Source: Collybia mongolica
Lineage: Eukaryota > Basidiomycota > Agaricomycetes > Agaricales > Clitocybaceae
NCBI GenBank assembly: GCA_013420905.1
Contig: JAAXNY010000008.1
Span: 2,356,001 to 2,420,000, forward strand
Length of the DNA: 64,000 nt
Direction of reading: 5' to 3'
The stretch's first letter is position 1. Every line of letters starts with the position of its first letter. Under the pieces are notes generated by a model. The model made no database searches. It was not told the origin of the DNA and saw only the letters and a list, made by a program, of their open reading frames with translations. A program made the position numbers and the translations under genes. Below are positions 56,517 to 64,000 of this stretch, one piece after another.

Positions 56517-59500
56517 ATGGGTAAGCAAGCAGGCTCAAAAGTACTCCCTCGAGGGCAGAAGCCTATAACAAAGTACTTTGGTGATGGTAAGACCAAGAAG
56601 GCGACGAAGAATAAGAAAGGGTCAAAAGGGGAGAAAGACACAGGGGACGCGTCTGACGTGCCCGACTCAGGTGCTGAATCAGACAACGAATCAAACATGG
56701 AAGAGGATGAGGATGCAGGCACTGATGTGGAGATTGAGGCGGGCGGGCAAGGCTCGACGACCAAGAAGCAATCTCACAGTGCACCTGAATCCTCACACCT
56801 CCCACCCATACATGACATCCCTGCCATATTCTCGGACCTCGTCAGCCGTATTCCCGGGGTACAAGATGTCGTCAGTCACGTTGCAGGACGTAAACTACGC
56901 GTCGCAACGATGTGCTCTGGTACTGAGTCTCCCTTGCTTGCCCTCGAATTGATACAAAAGTCGATCCGCGAGCAACACGACATCAACCTCGAAATCGAGC
57001 ACGTATTTTCATGCGAGATAGAGCCATTCAAACAAGCTTACATTGAAAGGAACTTTCAACCGCCTCTTTTGTTTCGTGATGTCTGTGAACTTGGAGATGA
57101 TGAAGCGTAAGCACATGATTCCCCAGTTATTTCCAACGTGCTGACTCGTAGCTTATGATCCAGCCATACTGCGTACGGAGCTTTGGCTCCAGTTCCGGGC
57201 GATGTGGACATACTCGTCGCTGGCACGTCTTGTGTTGATTACTCCAATCTCAATACCCAGAAGCAAGATATCGACGATAATGGGGAATCAGGTAGAACTT
57301 TTCGTGGGATGATGACATGGGTCAAGAAGCATAGACCGCCAATTGTGATATTGGAGAATGTGTGCTCGGCGCCTTGGACAAAAGTTCAGCAATACTTTGA
57401 AGAGAATGGCTATAGTGCCAACTTCACCCGGGTTGATACGAAGCATTACTATATCCCACACACTCGCACACGTGGGTATCTCATTGCAGTGAACTCAGAG
57501 GGATCCAGTATCCCAAAAAAGTGGAAAAATATGGTGAGGACGAAAATTATTCGGCCAGCATCTTCCACCTTGGATGCTTTTCTCCTTGCATCGGACGACC
57601 CCCGCATTCATCAGGCTCGGCAGAAACTTGTCCAAGAGAGCTTCAACGCGCTTGATAGACGTACAGGCCGCACGGATTGGGGTCGTTGCGAATCACGTCA
57701 TCAGCGCGCAAGGTTGGAGGAGAACTTAGGGGCGAAGAGGCCTTTGACTGGCTGGGAGGAAGGTTTGTCAATTCTCTGATGCATGACAAAGGTTTACATT
57801 CTCTCAGGTGGGTTTTGTAAGCTTCCTGATTTTGCTTGGGGAGATTGGGGTGTTGGTCAGGTGGAAAGGGTGTGGGATTTGATGGATATCAGTCTCCTTC
57901 GATCTGCTCTCAAGGGTATAGATCCTTCCTACAAAACGTGAGCTATTTTAACGCCCTGAAGATTTCATTTTTGTCTTATTCTTCTTGTAGTCAAGTTTGG
58001 AATCTCTCCCAGAACGTTGACCGGACAATAGGGTCCAATAAAATGGGTGTATGTCCATGCCTTACGCCTTCCATGATACCTTATATCACAAATCGCGGGG
58101 GTCCGATGGTGGGCTTGGAGGCACTTTCAATGCAAGGTCTCCCGGTGGACAAGCTTCTTCTCACTCGCGAAACGGAAGACCAGCTGGCCGACTTGGCCGG
58201 AAATGCCATGTCAACTCCTGTTGTGGGGGCCTGCATGCTCGCCGCCCTTGTCTTATCCAGAAGCCTACTGAAAGCGGGTCATGATACTGAAAGCTACGAG
58301 ATGAAGGCTGGCGACGAAAACCAGATCCCTAAAGCAGATTATATGGATGTCGATACCGGATCTATTACCGAAGGCACAATTATAGGAGAGGATCAACTCG
58401 TGGACAAGCCTCTTGATCTCTCGTTTACGCACGTACGCCCGCTCGCTGACCTACTCGAGAATGCGAATAAGAGTGCGCGTTTATGTGAGTGTGAGGGGCG
58501 AATCGATATAACCTCCCGGGAACTGTCTCGATGCAGTGACTGTGGTACTTCATCGTGTAAGAAATGCGGCGGAAGACCCGAACATAATCCCGCCCCGATC
58601 GATGTTGTGGGTCATCCTCGGTTGCTCCCTTCGGATTTTGAGAAGGAACTCAAGCTTAGCTTGCCTATGTGCATAACTTTACCAAACGTCACACAAGAAC
58701 TCTTGGATGGGCTGAAGGATGATGCAAATATCACAATTTCTTCGGCACGGTGGTCAAGTTGGTCCGAAGCGGTCCTTCGCGCATCCGATCAAGAACTTCG
58801 TTTTGTTGAAGCAAAGCGTCAGGACATTTGGAGCGTCATTTACCGATCTTCCACGGCCACCCTTGAGCTCCTATTACATCCTCACCAGCCTGAGTGGAGG
58901 TTGTATGGCCATGCGGAGGACTCAGAACCTGCGAATGCTGATATTCGTAGGATCTTATCGTCCCCGATTGGTCGATTGCTTCTGAATGATGATCTACTGA
59001 CGGGACGATGGGAGTTTGGTTTACCCTATACAACTAAAATACCCATCATCATAGAGGGGGAGGGCGAACCTGTTCCCTCATGGGAGGCCCGCCTTGGATT
59101 GACAGCTGAAGAATTCGCAGGAAAGCTTGTATATCCAAAGCTCAAAGTCAGTGTACCAGAATTCGAATCCGGCAAACTTGATCGCAACATTTCTGGTACC
59201 TACTCTCTGCTCGAAAAATGCGGAACGGCAAACGGCGCGCTGCATAAGAAAGAACCAACGGAGGCTGATGCGCACTACTCTGACTTATTCATGTTCTTGG
59301 ATCCCCATCGCACAGATGACTCTGAGGACTGTTTCGTTTTTTCAATTAGCAAGAGACGTTATGAGTATGGAGAGTCGCGCCCTATTATCTGCAAACTCGA
59401 TTCAAATTGGAGACAGTCCGACAAGGTCGGCGAACAGAAGGTCGCTGGTTATATTCCGTCTAACTGGGTCTTCACAGACCGGGTGAAGCTTCAAGTGTGT

Positions 59501-62500
59501 TTTTCCAGTATTTCTCGTCATCGGGGCAGTGTTGACATATTGTGTTTCTAGCCATCGGCTAGACAGGGTGCTCAGTTCGGGACTCCTGCAGGCATGCTTA
59601 ACATCATCGCATCCAAAGAATCATGCAACGATGCAACTGCGTTTCTCGTTTGTAAGGTTCCGCTTCATGGCCAAACAGGTCCTGAATGGCCAGTCGGCTT
59701 ATGGAAGGCGGTAGACAAGGTCCACGAACGTAGCACGTTCAAGTCGTTGGCATGGTTCCTGGAACGTGTTCGACACGTCGACGAGAACCTTAGTGTTTGG
59801 CGGAACGTTGAACTTCCAGACGACCACTCAACCTGTGAACAATGTGCGCCAACACAGCCCAAGTTGCATTGGACCAAGACCAAAAAGAAGATGATTGCCG
59901 TTGAAGATCCTGTCGAAGCTGGAGAATATGAACGGCGCCTCAAAAGACGTCCGAGCCCCTTCATCACCCAATTACGTCTAGACGGGAATGACAATGGTTC
60001 GGTCCGGGTGGGTGTCAATATCCCTTCTCTGCTCCATCGCGCTTTATCATGTCTACCGTCCGTCAACCGTCCAGAAGCCCCACAGGTTTCATGGCGCATT
60101 GACACCGACTTCACGCCACTTGCCAATGTCACGTTTCCTCCATTCAGGCTCATGAGTAATAAACTTGATCCGGAACATCCCCAGCCCCCTAGTTTCAAAA
60201 CAACGTTGCGGAAAGAGCAGCTACGATCACTTGGTTGGATGCTCAAGCAAGAGTCTCAGGACATTTATCCTTTCGTGGAGGAGGAGATTTCTGAAGCAAT
60301 ACTAAGCCCACTAGGCTGGAGAGCAGAGGGCCGCGCTCGAAGGCCAGTTCACATCCGGGGCGGAGTCCTTGCTGATCAGGTGGGTTACGGGAAGACGGCT
60401 ATCACATTAGGCCTCATTGATTGTGCATCAAAAGATGTCAGAAAAGAGTTTTCAAAGAGGGGGCGGGTGCCAGGGAAAATTTCTGTTAAAGGCTCGCTGA
60501 TCATCGTCCCTCCTCACTTGACGAGGCAATGGAACTCCGAGGTGGAAAAATTCGCGCCAGGTCGTTTTAAGGTTTTGGTTCTCTCTACGGTATCGAACTT
60601 GAACAAGACTACCATCGAGGATGTCCAAGACGCTGACATAGTTATCGTTGCTTCGAACATATTCAAAAGCAACGTATATCTCGACAATTTGCAACTTCTC
60701 GCAGGCGCCGGAGAACTTCCATCTAGCGATGGACGACAGTTCAACGCACATCTTGACAAGTGCCTTGCGACCCTCAAGATTCAAACAGACCTCTTGCAAG
60801 ATAAAGGTCCGGCAGCGGTTATGCAGCACATCAAAGATATTCAGAAACAAGGTTTGCTATCCTGATGCATGACTATTCTCAGTGTTAACATTATTCTTAG
60901 AGAAAGAAGCAGCTGAAGCCGCAGCTGCCCTCGTCCAATCAAAGAGACTTAAGGGCAAATCATATCGCGAGGCTGCCGAAAATGCTCAGGCCAAGCAATC
61001 AAAGCGAAAGGTCGTTAAACGAGTGAAGTCCATGTCGAGCCCTCTTACACAAAGCTCACCCTCGGGTCTCATAATGGAAGTCGTTATCAACGTTCCTCCA
61101 GGACACAAATCCCTCAACAGTACAATGTCCTCGGCATCTTCGGTGGTTGACGATCCCCCCGAAAGTGCCAGCGATTCTGACGCTCCTCGTAAACTCCAAC
61201 CTCGGGTGGCAAAGCGCAAGGCTGTGGTGATTTCGGATGATGAAGGTTCACCAAGTGAAGTCGAGAAGCCCAAGAAGCACGCAGCGACAAAGAAAGCGGC
61301 GTCACGAAAAATGAAGGCTTCAAGAGCAAGCGTTTCCGAGACCTCTGATTACAATGCCAGCCCTGCTGAGGAAGAGGATGAAGATATTCTATCTGATGTT
61401 GGCGGAACAGCGTCTTCGGATGATGATCACAAGAGTAAAGCCAAAGCGAAGAAGTCGAAACCTGCGACAAAAGCACGCGCCAACACTTCTTCGAGCAAGT
61501 CTGGAGCCAGTTCCAACGGTGAAACTGAAGACGACGCTATGGAAGCTGACAACTCCAAGCCCAAGAAAATGGCAATGAAGCGGAAGGCTGTGGATGATCA
61601 AGAACGCCCTGCCAAGAAACGAAAGCGCACCGACAACGACCCATGGAAACTTGAATCGAAGGATGTTAGAAAGAATTGGAAACAGATGAAAGCTCCTCCC
61701 TTGGAAATGTTCCACTTTGCACGCAAAGTCATCGATGAATATACATACCTGGACGGGAAGGTTCATGCCTTGGTGACTAGGGTGACCGCGGAGCGACATT
61801 GGGTATTGTCCGGAACGCCGCCCATCCATGACTTTTTCGCCTTGAAAACTATCTCTGCCTTCTTAAATCTGCATCTAGGAATTGACGATGATGCTGAAGG
61901 CAAATCGGCGGAGATCAAGAAGCGCCGCAGAGAGCAAACAGGTAAGAACCCGTTCTAATGCTTCGAAATCAGACTTATCGTGTTACGCAGCGGTCGAGAG
62001 ATTCCATGCTTTCCGTGAAGTCCATACACTAGAATGGCACGCCCACCGTAACCAGGTCGGGCAGAACTTCCTGGATCGCTTCGTTCGACAGGTGACCCCA
62101 GCGCACAATGTCCCTTTCACTACTGACTTGGAGATTGCTAGAATATTGCCGAGATAGACGAAATTCCATGGACGGAGCATATTGAAAAGATCGTCCTTCC
62201 TGCTGCCGAGCGTGCGATATACCTAGAACTCGAACACCACTTGCGGGCCCTCGACATGACTATCAAACGTGTGAAGAAAACCGAAAGTGATCGGGAGAAA
62301 CGTCTAGCAGCTTCTCTAGGTGATAGCAAGTGCGTAATTACCTGTTTTAGCAATGCATATAATAATGGAAACCCATTACAGAACAGCCGAGGAAGCTCTC
62401 CTCAAAAGATGCTCGCATTTTGAACTTAATATGTCGAATGAAAACGCTATGAAAGCGTGCGACGTCATTGTGGAAGAACGACAACGCCAGTTAGATGAGT

Positions 62501-63608
62501 GTAAGGCTGACTTGTTCGCGAAGATCAAGGCCAGTGCCAAGACTGAGAAGACCCTCGGCAATGTCGGGGCTGAATCCACATTTAACGAGTGGCTTCGAGT
62601 CACCAACGGCGAGGAGGGCGTCGACGATAAAGACGCGACTGAAATGATCAGACAACTTATTGCTGACGCAGGAGTCACGGCCTCCAAGGTCAAGAAATAC
62701 CAAGAAGTCCAGCTTACTGACAAACTTAAGAAAGAAATATTCGCGCATCGCGAAGACACTCACGAAATCAGGAGAGTTGCAAAGGAACTTGTAGGCCGCG
62801 TCCGGTCTCTGCGCTATTTTACTGTCGTCCGCGACTTGCAAAAGCAACGCGACACACCGCCATCTGTATCCTGCCCTTCATGCAAACGCGAGAACATTCC
62901 GATGACAGACCTTGCTGTTTTGTCATCTTGTGGTCACACAGGGTGCCTGGCATGTGTTCAAACCTGTGCGGTAAACGAGGAATGTGTTCGCGCGAAGTCG
63001 AGGGAATGCAAATCCGCTGCCCGTTTGATGAACATTATAAAGGCCGAGACGTTGGGAGTCGATGAGGAGGCGCACGATGGCCGACGACACTTTGGGATGA
63101 AATTGGAAAGCGTTGTGGACCTCATCAAGTTAGTATTACGTTTCATATTCCTGACACCATCGCTGAAATTTGCAACCCTAGAAATAAAATCGGGAAGGAG
63201 CGGGTTCTCGTCTTCGTCCAGTTCAATGACTTGACGAAGAAAGTCGCAGAAGCTTTCGACTATCATAAGATCAAGTACCTCGAGATCAAAGGCACGGCTA
63301 GCCAGAAGAGCAAGAACCTCGAACAATTCCAGAACGAAAGCAAGGAGCGCGTGCTGTTGCTCAATGTCATGGATGAGAGTGCCAGTGGTGCAAACTTGAC
63401 CTGTGCCAATCACGCCATCTTCCTGTCTCCATTACTCGCCCCATCGAAGGAGATTTACAAGGCTTGCGAAACTCAGGCCGTGGGCCGGTTGGTGAGATAC
63501 GGGCAGACTAAGCATGTGAACGTGTGGAGATTCTTAACTATGAATACCATTGACGAGGAGATTTACGAGCAGAGAAAGGAGTTGGTAGAAGTGATGGATG
63601 TCGATTAG
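56517..63608 (+). CDS. DNMT5: DNMT5: cytosine-C5 DNA methyltransferase fused to SNF2 ATPase with RING
   Basis: Ten exons (56517-57106, 57164-57762, 57808-57937, 57991-59494, 59567-60851, 60901-61941, 61991-62091, 62142-62329, 62382-63128, 63182-63608) give 2203 aa. Methyltransferase (about 120-520): motif I TMCSGTESP, motif IV GTSCVDYSNLN with nucleophile Cys220, motif VI VILENV with Glu261, late motifs MIPYITNRGGPMVGLEALSM and LADLAGNAMSTP. SNF2 ATPase: Walker A ADQVGYGKT (1210), DEYT (1648), motif III WVLSGTPP, motif VI QAVGRLVRYGQ near the end. A Cys/His RING (CPSCK at 1977) sits between the ATPase lobes. Known role: in Cryptococcus Dnmt5 uses ATP to methylate hemimethylated CG sites, keeping methylation after replication. 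There is no visible chromodomain; residues 14-21 match a PIP box. A 250-residue Lys/Ser/Glu-rich insert splits lobe 1. Confidence 0.96.
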
Positions 63609-63821
63609 ATTTGTGCTGAACATTATGCTATCTTACATAATTTATGCTGTTGTGTAACAACCAGTAGTGGATATAGTATACATCCTTTGAGTACGTTAGA
63701 AGCAAAGGCCACTTAAATAGGAAAACTTTACCCTTGGCAACTTCCACGTTTCGGAAACGTGAACGAAAATATAATACAGCGTGGTCCTCTAAACCAGCCG
63801 CCTCACAAATACAACGCCAGC

Positions 63822-64000
63822 TTATTTGCTGGACATCACGTATCCTGTCGTATCGAGGATCTTTTTTCCACATATCGAGCAGAGACCTTTCTTGTATGCG
63901 CATCCTATAAGCACAAAGTATCAATGGCAGATTAGGCGAAAGGATAGTCGAGAAGTCGGCGCACCATGGCAATACTTTGCCTTGTTCTGAGTCACCGGCT
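63822..64000 (-). CDS. CRIPT: CRIPT-like cysteine-rich protein, 5' part outside window
   Basis: Two exons are visible: 64000-63965 (partial) and 63904-63822, joined in frame across a 60-base intron. The product ends VTQNKAKYCHGCAYKKGLCS then ICGKKILDTTGYVMSSK, which is the conserved C-terminus of CRIPT with its CxxC pairs (YCHGC, CSIC). Known role: the animal protein was named for binding PSD-95 PDZ domains, but CRIPT is conserved in all eukaryotes and is a component of the minor spliceosome (U12) in humans. Fungi without U12 introns also keep it, so its role here is open. The first half of the protein lies beyond the window edge. Convergent with DNMT5. Confidence 0.88.

Noticed and set aside
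59665..60246. 193-codon open frame on the minus strand
   Set aside because: Antisense to DNMT5 coding sequence between methyltransferase and ATPase.
63628..63972. 114-codon open frame on the minus strand at the right edge
   Set aside because: It overlaps the real CRIPT exons in another frame; the CRIPT frame has the conserved CxxC motifs and a consistent intron.
1..64000. CRISPR array, phage or operon structure
   Set aside because: Genes are intron-rich nuclear fungal genes; no direct-repeat and spacer pattern was seen.

Overview
The window is nuclear DNA of a filamentous basidiomycete, most likely an agaricomycete. Evidence: almost every gene is cut by many short GT-AG introns of about 50-60 bases, exons can be only 9-25 nt long, intergenic gaps are small, and the gene set (DNMT5, Clr2, ergosterol ERG4, sterol acyltransferase, expanded F-box/LRR and MYND proteins) is fungal. 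There is no operon, CRISPR, phage or bacterial feature. Gene models below were built by hand from splice phase and family motifs; in nearly all of them every exon junction keeps frame, which is the main support for the coordinates.

Layout: 1-1215 truncated secreted GH18 chitinase-like gene (-). 1216-3069 no gene recognised. 3070-6733 tail-anchored coiled-coil protein and retromer sorting nexin Vps5 (+). 6922-8984 mRNA 3'-end factor Mpe1/RBBP6 (-). 9753-11699 ERG4 sterol reductase (+). 11995-20859 three minus-strand genes: TRAPPC12-like TPR protein, a Kar9 protein ending in a GAR microtubule-binding domain, and silencing factor Clr2. 21650-24006 sterol O-acyltransferase (+) with a one-base phase problem. 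24339-27683 phytanoyl-CoA dioxygenase-like and FBXO9/Hrt3-type F-box protein (-). 27889-32227 ER J-protein (+), COX9 (-), PP2A B subunit Cdc55 (+). 32966-39400 MYND protein, WD40 protein with SUMO-interacting-like motifs, CDF zinc transporter (+). 39666-43590 EMC5 (-) and ZW10/Dsl1 tether (+), head to head. 43715-46989 RED/IK splicing factor and RFC3 clamp-loader subunit (-). 46990-52056 a gene-poor stretch holding one F-box/LRR gene. 52057-55017 PET117 (-) and a CTD-interacting-domain RNA factor (+). 55036-56309 PAP2 lipid phosphatase (-). 56517-63608 DNMT5 (+). 63822-64000 the 3' end of CRIPT (-).

The genes are not a biosynthetic cluster; they are mostly conserved housekeeping genes in divergent and convergent pairs. 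Loose themes are sterol metabolism (ERG4, sterol acyltransferase), vesicle traffic (Vps5, TRAPPC12, ZW10/Dsl1, EMC5), respiratory complex IV (COX9, PET117) and RNA 3'-end/splicing (Mpe1, CID protein, RED, CRIPT). The most notable locus is DNMT5, an ATP-dependent maintenance cytosine methyltransferase, here carrying an N-terminal match to a PCNA-binding PIP box. Others worth attention are the Kar9-GAR protein with SxIP motifs and the ZW10 homologue with a Dsl1-like acidic tryptophan-rich COPI-binding loop.
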